From Smallanthus sonchifolius (taxonomy: Eukaryota; Streptophyta; Magnoliopsida; Asterales; Asteraceae): 64,000 bases of DNA. Positions 11,566 to 23,007 of this stretch are shown here, piece by piece. The notes below the pieces were generated by a model. The model was not told the DNA's origin and searched no databases. It worked only from the letters and a program-made list of their open reading frames with translations. Within the stretch, counting starts at the first letter, position 1, and each line of letters starts with the position of its first letter. Location of the stretch: assembly GCA_023525975.1 (NCBI GenBank), contig CM042032.1:20838001-20902000 (forward strand). Direction: 5' to 3'. The position numbers were made by a program, and so were the translations under genes.

Positions 11566-12649
11566 GTGGTCATATGAGACGAGAATGCACTAAGCCAAGG
11601 ATGGGCGAAGCTGGAAACGGTAAAGGCCCAAAGAAGAAAGAAGAGAGGCCCTGATCGAAGACTGGAGCGTATGCACGGACGCAAGAACAGGCCAGGGTAG
11701 ACCCCGATTTGGCGTTAGGTATGTTCATCCTCGACAACACTTTTCTATCTGTGTTATTTCATTCGGGCGCCAGTAAAAGTTTTTTATCTGCCACTTTTTG
11801 TAAACGGGTAAAATACTCAGTGAGTAAACTAGAAAGGGCCTTTAGTGTAGAAACCGCTGAGGGTAGAACTGCAATGGTAACCGAAGTAGTTGACAATTCC
11901 ATGATAAAAATAGAAGGCCATAGATTCCCCGTCAGTTTGTTTGTTCTGGTTTTGGGTGGGTTCGATGTCGTGTTAGGTATGGATTGGCTAACTGCCAATG
12001 AAGCACAAATTATATGCAAATGAAAGATAATCCGACTCAAGGCTCCGGATGGTAGCGAAGTCGAGGTTTTTGGAGATCGCGACGCCCCGATGCCCAACGT
12101 CATTTTGATGATTAGGCAATAGAATACTTGAGGCGTAGATGCGAGGCTTATCTGGTGTACGTGATTGACAAGTGTAAGGATGTGAAGGAACTAGACGATG
12201 CACCCGTGGTGCGCGAGTACCCGGAGGTGTTTCCAGAGGATTTGCCTGGGATACCACCTGACAGAGAGATTGAGTTCCGAACCGACTTAGTACAAGATGC
12301 CCAGCCCGTGGCTAAGGCTCCATATCAACTAGCACCGGTAGAGATGAAAGAACTAATGGCACAATTAGACGAATTACTTGAGAAAAGGTTCATCCAACCG
12401 AGCATCTCACCTTTGGGTGCTCCAGTATTGTTTGTGAAGAAGAAAGATGGTTCTATGAGAATGTGTATCGACTAAAGGGAGTTGAACAAACGAACGGTGA
12501 AGAACAACTACCCTTTATCAAGGATCGACGACATGTTCGATCAATTACAGGGCGCAAGTTGGTTCTCAAAAATCGACTTTCTATCCGGATACCATCAGTT
12601 GAAGGTGAGGGAAGAAGACATACCGAAAACCGCGTTTCGCACGCATTAT
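11566..12649 (+). pseudogene. Gyp-1 protease and reverse transcriptase start, decayed, cut by Cop-2
   Basis: Continuation of Gyp-1 after LARD-1. It opens with the rest of the zinc knuckle, then a TGA near 11643. Codons 11709-12023 are the aspartic protease. The family's catalytic DTGA/DSGA appears as HSGA, so the active-site Asp is lost, while the C-terminal GFDVVLGMDWL is kept. A stop at 12021 and a frameshift near 12120 follow. From 12128 come the PVVREYPEVFPEDLPG linker and the RT N terminus (GAPVLFVKKKDGSMRMCID). A TAA at 12473 falls where relatives have Tyr. RT fingers continue (RIDDMFDQLQG, SGYHQLKV, DIPKTAFRT) until about 12645, where similarity stops before the catalytic (F/Y)xDD. Confidence 0.85.
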
Positions 12650-12724
12650 TGTGTATCCCCTTGTTCTACAATATTCCAAGAAACACAATAACGAACAATC
12701 TCCTGGAAAGGCGGAATCGATCCA
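12650..12724 (-). repeat. Cop-2 3' LTR, distal piece (split by Tek-1)
   Basis: Unrelated to Gypsy RT, beginning at the sharp break in Gyp-1 with TGTGTATCCCC. It continues, after the Tek-1 insertion and its ATCCA duplication, at 22628. The exact left border (12650 or 12652) is uncertain because the partner LTR is not in the window. Confidence 0.6.
12720..12724. repeat. Target-site duplication of Tek-1 (left copy ATCCA)
   Basis: ATCCA precedes the Tek-1 terminus TGTCAC and is repeated at 22623-22627. Confidence 0.95.
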
Positions 12725-15072
12725 TGTCACACCCCAACCGACGGCGGAAACGTCAGGGCGTGAAGCGTGTAGACTGTTCATTGCTCATGGTTTGCTAAAG
12801 TTGAAATATTTAATCATCGTTTTCATTGCAACAAGTAAGTTCAATCAAACACAACCAATCCACAAAACAATAATGTAAATTACATAGGATAACTGAATAA
12901 ATTTTTAAATGCTAAGTCCAAAAATCCTATGTGTAGCATATCTTGATCACTTCAAACATTAGCACCTGAAACATGGTTAAAACAATGTCAACTAAAAAGT
13001 TGGTGAGAATACATAGGTTTTATTGTGTGATAGCAAAATACGTGTTGTGTGCATACAGTTCAATACAACATGACAATTAAGGCAATTATGGAGAGAAACT
13101 ATCGGGTGACCTATACAATCAAACCTTTGTAACTTGCACTCAAAATTTGTGTTGTCAGTAACAGTCACCCTACCTGGGTGGGTTTGTCAGACTCAATAGA
13201 TCTACCACTGTTTACTGTCGGCTGATAGTTAATGATTGTACCTGAAGAGCATAATAATTGGTCTACACACCTAGTACTCAAGCATAAAGCGCAAAATTGT
13301 ATATGCATAGGATGGAACTGTATATGTGTATAATTGAAAACATGTAAATAGAACGCATGTTCCACCCCAAAAGTTTGTAAAATAGAGTAAAAGAGGGGCT
13401 ATGTAACTCACGTGTTATGCAGAGTGTAGATTGCACAAGCAAATGGAAAACAGCGGTGTGTTGTAGATTGCTAGGTTCGACCTATTGAACAATATATGAT
13501 TACGTATTATTGAGTTGCGTTATTCGGTGTTGGAAGTGGATTAAGTTTAAGGTTTGTTTAAATAAAATACACCATTTGTTTAGAAGGTTCACTAGATAGC
13601 ATTTATATATATATTTATTTAATTATAAGTTTAAATAAATAATATTTGTTAAAGACAAAACGTATGGAATATATTGTTGTTTATAAAATACTTATATAAA
13701 CTTGTAGTATTTTATTGATTTTAATTTAAAGAAAGATTAAATAATCGATCTTTGATAAACAATACTCGGTTCTGGATATTTTATAAAATAATTATTTGTA
13801 ACTTTAAACTGATTGAAGGATAAAATATATATTAAACTGTTTAAAAGATTCTGTTTTAAGACTGAGCACGACCGCGCTCATGCAGGGCACGACCGCGCTC
13901 GTTACCGGGCGTGATCGTGGGGTCTGAAGCGCGCCCGTGGTTGAGTCAGGAGGCTACAAAAGGGTCTGTAACATAGAGCACGACCGTGCTCGTATCCGGC
14001 ACGACCGCGTCTTGGGTTTGTTTAGGTCAGGACCTTGTTTGGTCGGTAAGAATGACCGCGCCACACTCGGGCACGACTGTGCTTGGTCAGGCACGACCGC
14101 GCTCATAGGTTAGCGCGACCGTGTCTGGTCAATTCCAGAAGCAATTTCGATTGTTCTTATATTAAAAGCTGTTGGATTCATGGGGCTTCTACTAAGTGGT
14201 TGATTACGAATCTAACCACATAGTTTGATTGGACTTATATCGCGTTTATGGTGTAGTTCGATTAAAACTTTGTTAAAACAAAACTTAGATTTTTATTCGG
14301 TAAAATCTTGTATTATGAATCCGAATTAGGTTAGGGCTTTTGTTTAGAACGAAGAAACGAAACGAATGGACTATTACTAACATGTTTTGATTGGGAAACA
14401 AGTGCTGTCGGCTACGGGAGGGATATCGCGGCTTTTAGAAGGTCGACAGAGAGATAGAGATGTTATTCTGATGATGTTAAGGTTGATGGAAGTTTATAGG
14501 AGTCGTATAAAATTATTAATGTGGTTTGATTCGTTTGATTTGGTCATAATTACGTGATTCGATTTTTAAAAAAAGAAAGTTTGGTAAAAGTTCGAGAATC
14601 GATCGATTGGATGTGTATTTGGTCGTGTTTTAGTCTCAATTCGTCGAATATCTTCTTCTGCAAGTTTCGCGAACTTCCAAACGTGTTTACGATCTATTTT
14701 TGGACAAGATTGAGTCGGTTTGACTTTCACGGAGTCAAACTGTATAACAAGCGCGACCGTGCTTAAAGTTAAGCACGACCGTGGTCGTTGGTTTAACCGC
14801 GACCGTGCTTAGGACTAAGCACGACCGTGCTTGTGCACTTTTTGATATTACAAGAATGGTCCCTGTAGTTTTGTAGTCTTGATGTTGTTTTGAGTTTTGG
14901 TCAAGTTTGGTCCTCGAGGTTTGTAAGATTATTTTAGTTAATATTGTAATATAATAAACGCGTGTATGTTTGTTATTGCACATGAAACAATGAATGTAAA
15001 ATTGGAATCGGAATCGTCTTTTATTGCATGACAGAAAATAAATAGGAAAACAAGAAAATTAGGAATGTTACA
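12725..15072 (-). repeat. Tek-1 3' LTR (2348 bp)
   Basis: Minus strand TGTAACATTCCTAATTTTC...GGTGTGACA. It carries CACGACCGCG/CACGACCGTG near-palindrome clusters at about 13865-14132 and 14748-14832. An intron-like unit lies on the minus strand from 13411 (GTGAGT) to 12966 (TTTCAG). Confidence 0.94.
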
Positions 15073-15106
15073 GTATCCCCATGTTGAGGGAATTTCGTCC
15101 CGAAAT
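15073..15106 (-). promoter_or_regulatory. Tek-1 polypurine-type tail
   Basis: On the minus strand, TTTCGGGACGAAATTCCCTC then AACATGGGGATAC leads straight into the 3' LTR. The same block precedes the 3' LTRs of Tek-2 and LARD-1. Confidence 0.75.
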
Positions 15107-18100
15107 TCAACTAGATGAGGCTACTGATTCAGTAAAGAGATGTGGGTACTTGAGCTTCATTTGGTCTTCTCGTTCCCAAGTAAACTCGGGTCCTCGTTTA
15201 GATTCCCAGCGAACTTTGACAATGGGAATACGGCTGCGTTTAAGTTGTTTTATCTCACGATCCATAATCTCAACTGGTTTCTCAAAGAAGTGCATCGTCT
15301 CATCTATGCGCACATCATCAAGAGGTATATGAAGGTTCTCATCAGCAAGACACTTCTTGAGGTTGGATACATGAAATGTAGGATGTACGTTTCCAAGTGA
15401 TGGAGGTAACTCGAGCTTGTAAGCCACTTTCCCAACCCTTTCAAGGATCTTGAATGGACCCACATAGCGAGGTGCTAGCTTGCCTTTCTTCCCAAAATGG
15501 ATCACCCCCTTCCAAGGTGACACCTTTAGAAGTACAAGATCACCAACTTGGAATTCCAAGGGTTTGCGTCGTTTGTCGGCATAGCTCTTTTGCCGACTCC
15601 TCGCAACTCGAATGTTGTCACGGATTTGAATAATCTTGTCGGAGGTTTCTTGAATTAACTCGGGACCGGTGATTTGTGCTTCACCAATCTCGTTCCAACA
15701 GATGGGAGAACGACACTTACGACCGTAGAGAGCTTCAAACGGAGCCATGTCGATGCTGGTGTGGTAACTATTGTTGTAGGAAAATTCAATAAGTGTCAAA
15801 TGTGAATCCCAATTGCCACCAAAGTCAATGACACAGGCTCTCAGCATGTCTTCCAGGGTTTGGATTGTTCGCTCGGTCTGACCATCAGTTTGGGGATGGT
15901 AGGCCGTGCTCAAATCCAGTCGTGTACCAAGTGCCTTTTCAAGAGATTGCCAAAACCGAGAAGTGAAACGAGCATCTCTATCGGAGATTTTGTTCAAAGG
16001 AACACCGTGACGACTCATGATCTCGTCAATGTAAATTCGGGCCAATTTCTCAACCTTATAGTCTTCACGGATAGGCAAGAAGTGTGCGGACTTAGTGAGA
16101 CGGTCAATGATCACCCAGATGCTGTCATAACCGCTCGAAGTGCGAGGGAGTTTAGTGATGAAATCCATAGCTAGATTCTCCCATTTCAACACGGGGATTT
16201 CCGGTTGTTCAAGTAAACCAGAAGGACGTTGATTCTCAGCTTTGACTTTAGAACATGTGAGACATTTTGCTACGAACAAGGCAATGTCTTTCTTCATACC
16301 AGGCCACCAATATTGTGGACGAAGATTTTGGTACATTTTATCCGCACCAGGATGGATAGAATATCGAGACTTGTGTGCTTCGGTCATGATGAATGCTGGA
16401 AGATCGTCACGGTCGGGAACCCAAAGACGATTTAGAAAGTAAAGCAAGCCATTAGTTTTAGTTTCTAATTGGAATTCAGCACCACAAGACATTTCCATAT
16501 ACATATCGCCCTCGGTAACCGAGACATGTTGAGCTTCTAGAATACGAACTTGAATATCGGAATGGATCTTGACACTTTGAAGCATGACATGTTCCTTGCG
16601 GCTTAGAGCATCGGCTACAACATTAGCCTTGCCGGGATGATAACGAATCTCGCAATCGTAATCGTTGAGGAGTTCAACCCAACGTCGTTGTCTCATGTTG
16701 AGTTCCTTTTTGTTGAAGATATGTTGGAGGCTTTTGTGGTCAGTGAACACCACACATTTCGTGCCATAGAGATAATGTCTCCAAATCTTCAACGCGAATA
16801 TGACAGCACCCAACTCCAGATCATGCGTCGTATAATTCTTCTCATGGATTTAGAGTTGTCTTGATGCATAAGCGATTACCTTGTCTCGTTGCATGAGAAC
16901 ACAACCAAGACCTTGGTTTGAAGCATCACAGTAAACAACTAGATCATCTTCACCTTCAGGAAGGGTGAGGATAGGAGCATTGCATAACTTTTGCTTGAGA
17001 ATTTGAAAGGCTTCTTCTTGCTTCGGTCCCCACTCATAAGGTTTACCTTTTTGGGTTAAGGTAGTGAGGGGAACAGCGATCTTGGAGAAGTTAGAAATAA
17101 ACCTTCGGTAATAACCCGCTAAACCAAGAAACGAACGAACTTCGATAGGGGTTTTAGGAGCTTTCCAATTCTTAACAGCTTCAATTTTGGCGGGGTCAAC
17201 ATGAATTCCTTTTTCATTGACAACGTGACCCAAAAATTGCACTTCTTTTAGCCAAAAATCACACTTGGAGAACTTGGCGTATAGCTGTTCGGTTTTCAAG
17301 AGATCCAAAATCAACCTAAGGTGTTGTTCATGATCTTCCTTAGTCTTGGAATAGATCAAGATGTCGTCGATGAACACGATCACAAATTTGTCAAGATATG
17401 GTTTGCACATGCGATTCATGAGGTCCATGAAAACAGCAGGTGCATTGGTTAGCCCAAAAGGCATAACCATGAACTCGTAGTGACCATATCTCGTTCGGAA
17501 GGCGGTCTTAGGAATATCCTCCTCTTGCACACGGAGTTGATGATAACCAGATCGAAGATCAATCTTCGAGAAGTAGGTAGAACCTTGGAGTTGATCGAAG
17601 AGATCGTCAATCCTAGGTAAAGGGTAGCAGTTTTTTATTGTAAGCTTGTTGAGTTCTCGATAGTCAATACACATGCGGAATGAACTGTCCTTCTTTTTAA
17701 CAAATAAGACCGGCGCACCCCACGGTGAATGACTCGGGCGTATGAACCCTTTGTCGGCGAGTTCTTGAAGTTGGCTAGCAAGTTCTTGCATCTCGGAAGG
17801 TGCAAGCCGGTATGGAGCTTTAGCCACCGGGTTTTCTCCAGGTACAAGATCGATGCGAAATTCCACTTGCCGAACAGGTGGAAGACCTGGTAAGTCATCA
17901 GGGAAAACTTCGGGAAAATCCCGAACGATGGGGATGTCTTGTACACTCCTCTTTTTGTTTTCTTTTTGGACAACATGGGCTAGGAAAACCATGCACTTCC
18001 TTCGCATATACTTTTGGACGGTAATGCATGACATTAGTTTGAGTCCTTTGCAAGGTTTCTCACCAAAGACCCTCAACGTTTCACCGGATGGGAGTGGTAG

Positions 18101-19639
18101 ACGGATGCATTTTTCAAAGCACATGACTTCGGCATGGTGCTTCGACAACCAGTCCATACCTATGATGACGTCAAAACTCCCTAATGGCATTGGTACGAGG
18201 TTGATTGGAAAGGTGTGTTTATTTAGTTCTAGGGAGCAATCATGAATGATGGTGTCAATTGTAACGGTGTTACCATCGGCTACCTCAACGGTAAAGGTTT
18301 TCTCTAGTTTAGACCGGGTTTTTGCAAGTAACGGTTCGAAGTCTAGTGACACAAAACTTTTATCGGCTCCGGTATCAAATAGTATAGAAGCATAACGATT
18401 ATTCATAAGGAACGTACCGTTAACCACATCAGTGTTGGCCTGAGCCTCATTGGCGTTGATGTTGAAAGCACGCCCATGAGCTCCGCCTTGGTTAACATTG
18501 ACCAGTCTTGGGCATTGGTTACGGAAGTGGTTCAGGTCGCCACATTCGAAGCAAGCACGTCCATTTGCAATGGCTGGGATGGCTTGGTTAGTTGCTTGAT
18601 TATTGGCTTGATTTGCTGGGTTGGTTTGGTTGGCAAGTGCCTTGGCTCGACAAATATTAGCTGTGTGGCCATGTTTCCCGCAGTGGTTTCAAAGACGACA
18701 AGGTATGCCTGGAGGGTGATGATAGTTGCAGGTGTTGCAAAGTGGGTGGCTGCCCCCATAGGGTTTCTTTGCTGGGTTTTGAGTCATGGGTGCAACTTGA
18801 TTTACTGGAGCAGCCGGAGTGATTACGGCACAGTTCTTGACCTTTCTCTTCCTAGTGTTGCGGTATGGTTCAGTTTGGACTTCTTTGACATGAGCGGGAG
18901 GTGTTGTTGTGTCAGAAACTTTCTTGGCACCCTTTCTTATAAGTGTACCCGCTTTAACATGGTTGTCAGTAAGTGTGGCTGACAAGCGGATAGCATCCTC
19001 CAGAGTAGCAGGATTTCCTCCTACCACAGTATCTTGAATTTGTCTAGGTAGACCACCAATGTACTTTTCAATACACCTAGACAGAGGTGTAACCATGTGT
19101 GGCACAAGTAGACTCAGTTCGTGGAAACGGGTGGTGTATGCTAAGCTTTCACCACTATCTTGAGCAAGATCCCAAAATTCTGCTTCCAGCTTTTTCATCT
19201 CATTTCGAGGACAGAATTCCTCAGTCATGATCCTCTTCAACTCATCCCACGGCAGTGCCATTGCTACATCCATTCCCCTAGTCCTTTTCTCACCATTCCA
19301 CCAAGTAAGCGCCCTTTTTTGAAAGACACTAGTAGCGTTACGAACACGGAGGTTGTCGGGACAGTCGCTATTGAGGAAAGTGCTCTCAATGCTTTCAAAC
19401 CATTGAAGGAGTCCCGTGGCTCCTTCGTTGCCATAGAATTTGAGGGGATTACAGGAGTTGAAGTGTTTGAAGGTGCATTGTGGCGGGTTGGCACCACCAC
19501 CACCTCCAGTGTTAGCACTCCCACTGGCATGACCATTAGTGTTGTTGTTGGCTTGGGTAATTTGATTCACCAGCTGTGTGAGTAGAGCAGCCAGGTCAGT
19601 GTTATTGCTGTTGTTGCTGTTGTCGCGACGGGGAGGTAT
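15107..19639 (-). pseudogene. Tek-1 gag-pol polyprotein (1510 codons), two nonsense codons and lost start
   Basis: One continuous frame carrying all Ty3/Gypsy domains: gag core (WWNGEKR, FCPRNE), two CCHC knuckles, protease (LFDTGADKSF, DVIIGMDWL), RT (FRMCIDYRELNK, catalytic FIDDILIYSK), RNase H (VVYCDASNQGLG, HPGKANVVADALSRK), integrase with intact HHCC (YSIHPGADKMY, CLTCSK) and DDE core (DFITKLPR, SDRDARF), and a C-terminal chromodomain-like segment (VEIMDREIKQLKRSRIPIVK...EREDQMKLKYPHLF). Three lesions: the start codon is ATA (19639-19637) where Tek-2 has ATG; TGA at 18691-18689 replaces the first Cys of knuckle 1; TAA at 16852-16850 lies in RNase H just after the ASRQL motif. No frameshift. 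Confidence 0.93.
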
Positions 19640-20259
19640 TCTACAGATTTAGACACAATAAGAGTTGTGAGAATTTCTTGAATTAAATAGAAGAATAAAT
19701 AGATATAAGTAGTTCATAGTTTGGATTGTACTCAAATAGTGACATAATCACTCGAGTACTATGACATATTAAGGTTAATTTAAACTCAGATAATTATCAA
19801 GAAGACGTGCTTTAGCCTATAAGTAAACACTCATTCCGGGAATTCCCAGGAAAGCATACGGATCCCTCGGTTGATTGGGATTTATATGAAATACTTTCCT
19901 AGACAGAAAGCCCAGAATACAGGTGTCACTCTTCCAGATTGCACGTGTCCTTTAACAATTAAACAAAGTCTAAAAACCTTAACGGGTGTAAAAGAAAATT
20001 TTATAGACCAAAGTCTAAGAATACGATTCAAGTTATGTTGATGATGACATGGAAGCAGGCATGAAGGATATGTGGTTTAGGATATGGGTAGGGATATTGT
20101 TTATTTAAGTTGTTATTTATATATAGATATAAAACATGTAGCATATATCATATAGCATGTAGCACATAGCATGTAAATCATGAAGCATGGCATAAGTGGG
20201 TATCCTAAAGTTATAGTCTAGGTCAAAGGTGTCTAATAACCTAATTGCCTATAACCAAG
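19640..20259 (-). other. Tek-1 leader, non-coding
   Basis: Between primer-binding site and gag. It resembles the Tek-2 leader (shared block with CCCAATCAACCGAGGGA and a CTTTCCTGGGAATTCCC-like stretch). No credible ORF. Confidence 0.7.
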
Positions 20260-20271
20260 GCTCTGATACCA
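20260..20271 (-). promoter_or_regulatory. Tek-1 primer-binding site
   Basis: The minus strand reads TGGTATCAGAGC three bases after the 5' LTR end. Confidence 0.92.
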
Positions 20272-20274
20272 ATC

Positions 20275-22622
20275 TATCACACCCCAACCAACGGCGGAAA
20301 CGTCGGGGCGTGAAGCGTGCAGACTGTTCATTGCTCATGGTTTGCTAAAGTTGAAATATTTAATCATCGTTTTCATTGCAACAAGCAAGTTCAATCAAAC
20401 ACAACCAATCCACAAAACAATAATGTAAATTACATAGGATAACTGATTAAATTTTTAAATGCTAAGTCCAAAAATCCTATGTGTAGCATATCTTGATCAC
20501 TTCAAACATTAGCACCTGAAACATGGTTAAAACAATGTCAACTAAAAAGTTGGTGAGAATACATAGGTTTTATTGTGTGATAGCAAAATACGTGTTGTGT
20601 GCATACAGTTCAATACAACATGACAATTAAGGCAATTATGGAGAGAAACTATCGGGTGACCTATACAATCAAACCTTTGTAACTTGCACTCAAAATTTGT
20701 GTTGTCAGTAACAGTCACCCTACCTGGGTGGGTTTGTCAGACTTAATAGATCTACCACTGTTTACTGTCGGCTGATAGTTAATGATTGTACATGAAGAGC
20801 ATAATAATTGGTCTACACACCTAGTACTCAAGCACAAAGCGCAAAATTGTATATGCATAGGATGGAACTGTATATGTGTATAATTGAAAACATGTAAATA
20901 GAACGCATGTTCCACCCCAAAAGTTTGTAAAATAGAGTAAAAGAGGGGCTATGTAACTCACGTGTTATGCAGAGTGTAGATTGCACAAGCAAATGGAAAA
21001 CAGCGGTGTGTTGTAGATTGCTAGGTTCGACCTATTGAACAATATATGATTACGTATTATTGAGTTGCGTTATTCGGTGTTGGAAGTGGATTAAGTTTAA
21101 GGTTTGTTTAAATAAAATACACCATTTGTTTAGAATGTTCACTAGATAGCATTTATATATATATTTATTTAATTATAAGTTTAAATAAATAATATTTGTT
21201 AAAGACAAAACGTATGGAATATATTGTTGTTTATAAAATAATTATATAAACTTGTAGTATTTTATTGATTTTAATTTAAAGAAAGATTAAATAATCGATC
21301 TTTGATAAACAATACTCGGTTCTGGATATTTTATAAAATAATTATTTGTAACTTTAAACTGATTGAAGGATAAAATATATATTAAACTGTTTAAAAGATT
21401 CTGTTTTAAGACTGAGCACGACCGCGCTCATGCAGGGCACGACCGCGCTCGTTACCGGGCGTGATCGTGGGGTCTGAAGCGCGCCCGTGGTTGAGTCAGG
21501 AGGCTACAAAAGGGTCTGTAACATAGAGAACGACCGTGCTCGTATCCGGCACGACCGCGTCTTGGGTTTGTTTAGGTCAGGACCTTGTTTGGTCGGTAAG
21601 AATGACCGCGCCACACTCGGGCACGACTGTGCTTGGTCAGGCACGACCGCGCTCATAGGTTAGCGCGACCGTGTCTGTTCAATTCCAGAAGCAATTTCGA
21701 TTGTTCTTATATTAAAAGCTGTTGGATTCATGGGGCTTCTACTAAGTGGTTGATTACGAATCTAACCACATAGTTTGATTAGACTTATATCGCCTTTATG
21801 GTGTAGTTCGATTAAAACTTTGTTAAAACAAAACTTAGATTTTAATTCGGTAAAATCGTGTATTATGAATCCGAATTAGGTTAGGGCTTTTGTTTAGAAC
21901 GAAGAAACGAAACGAATGGACTATTACTAACCTGTTTTGATTGGGCAACAAGTGCTGTCGGCTACGGGAGGGATATCGCGGCTTTTAGAAGGTCGACAGA
22001 GAGATAGAGATGTTATTCTGATGATGTTAAGGTTGATGGAAGTTTATAGGAGTCGTATAAAATTATTAATGTGGTTTGATTCGTTTGATTTGGTCATAAT
22101 TACGTGATTCGATTTTTAAAAAAAGAAAGTTTGGTAAAAGTTCGAGAATCGATCGATTGGATGTGTATTTGGTCGTGTTTTAGTCTCAATTCGTCGAATA
22201 TCTTCTTCTGCAAGTTTCGCTAACTTCCAAACGTGTTTACGATCTATTTTTGGACAAGATTGAGTCGGTTTGACTTTCACGGAGTCAAACTGTATAACAA
22301 GCGCGACCGTGCTTAAAGTTAAGCACGACCGTGGTCGTTGGTTTAACCGCGACCGTGCTTAGGACTAAGCACGACCGTGCTTGTGCACTTTTTGATATTA
22401 CAAGAATGGTCCCTGTAGTTTTATAGTCTTGATGTTGTTTTGAGTTTTGGTCAAGTTTGGTCCTCGAGGTTTGTAAGATTGTTTTAGTTAATATTGTAAT
22501 ATAATAAACGCGTGTATGTTTGTTATTGCACATGAAACAATGAATGTAAAATTGGAATCGGAATCGTCTTTTATTGCATAACATAAAATAAATAGGAAAA
22601 CAAGAAAATTAGGAATGTTACA
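20275..22622 (-). repeat. Tek-1 5' LTR (2348 bp)
   Basis: Same length as the 3' LTR. Its inner terminus is mutated: the minus strand ends TGATA instead of TGACA (plus-strand TATCAC at 20275). Intron-like unit from 20961 (GTGAGT) to 20516 (TTTCAG). Confidence 0.94.
20516..20961 (-). other. Putative intron inside Tek-1 5' LTR
   Basis: Minus-strand CAC|GTGAGT at 20961 and ACCATGTTTCAG| ending at 20516 (446 bp), at the equivalent place to the LARD-1 unit. The identical pair is present in the 3' LTR (13411-12966). Confidence 0.55.
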
Positions 22623-22976
22623 ATCCAAGAGACTATAAGATCGAAAACCGACGAATCAAACAAAGAATCTAAGATAATACGCCATCAAACTGAGATAATC
22701 ACCAAATATCGTCTTGTATTCACTTAGAGAATCAGTATAAATCAGTAGTACAATACTATGAAAACAGAGATACAAATCAGATACAAGTTCTAGTTCTATC
22801 TAGCTTTCAAATACAAGACATATATATAGCAATAAGATTTCGTTCGAAAACTCTGATTGTCCGAAAAAGATTTCGATCGAAATCTTTTTCGATCAATAAA
22901 GTTTTCGGTCAAAAACTTTACACTTGAGCATATATCAAAATAGAAACTTGAATTCGATGGACTACTAGGTTCCAAC
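22623..22976 (-). repeat. Cop-2 3' LTR, proximal piece with palindrome array and TATA
   Basis: Minus-strand LTR starting TGTTGGAACCTAGTAG at 22976, directly after a purine-rich GGGAGAGAT tract. The first five bases (22623-22627) are the right ATCCA duplication of Tek-1. The array at about 22837-22916 contains TTTCGATCGAAA-type words, including a perfect 26-bp palindrome at 22864-22889 centred on CGATCG. A TATATATA at about 22820-22828 lies just downstream on the minus strand. Confidence 0.75.
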
Positions 22977-22995
22977 AATCTCTCCCTAGTCCATT
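22977..22995 (-). promoter_or_regulatory. Cop-2 polypurine tract
   Basis: The minus strand reads GGACTAGGGAGAGAT immediately before the LTR start TGTTGG. Confidence 0.7.
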
Positions 22996-23007
22996 GAATC
23001 CCAAGTT

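Larger units (their letters stand above)
12725..22622 (-). mobile_element. Tek-1: complete Tekay-like Ty3/Gypsy element, 9.9 kb
   Basis: Complete minus-strand element with two 2348 bp LTRs, ATCCA duplication, primer-binding site at 20260-20271, one gag-pol frame (19639 to 15107) and a polypurine tail next to the 3' LTR. I count about two dozen substitutions between the LTRs by eye (about 1%), so it is fairly young. The lineage call (Tekay/Del-type chromovirus) rests on the long LTRs and the chromodomain-like C terminus. Confidence 0.92.

Noticed and set aside
18476..18982. Plus-strand 168-codon ORF with hydrophobic stretches
   Set aside because: Exact antisense of the gag zinc-knuckle and linker region of Tek-1; no independent motif.
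22796..22978. 60-codon minus-strand ORF in the Cop-2 LTR
   Set aside because: Lies wholly in the LTR and polypurine region; chance frame through the palindromes.
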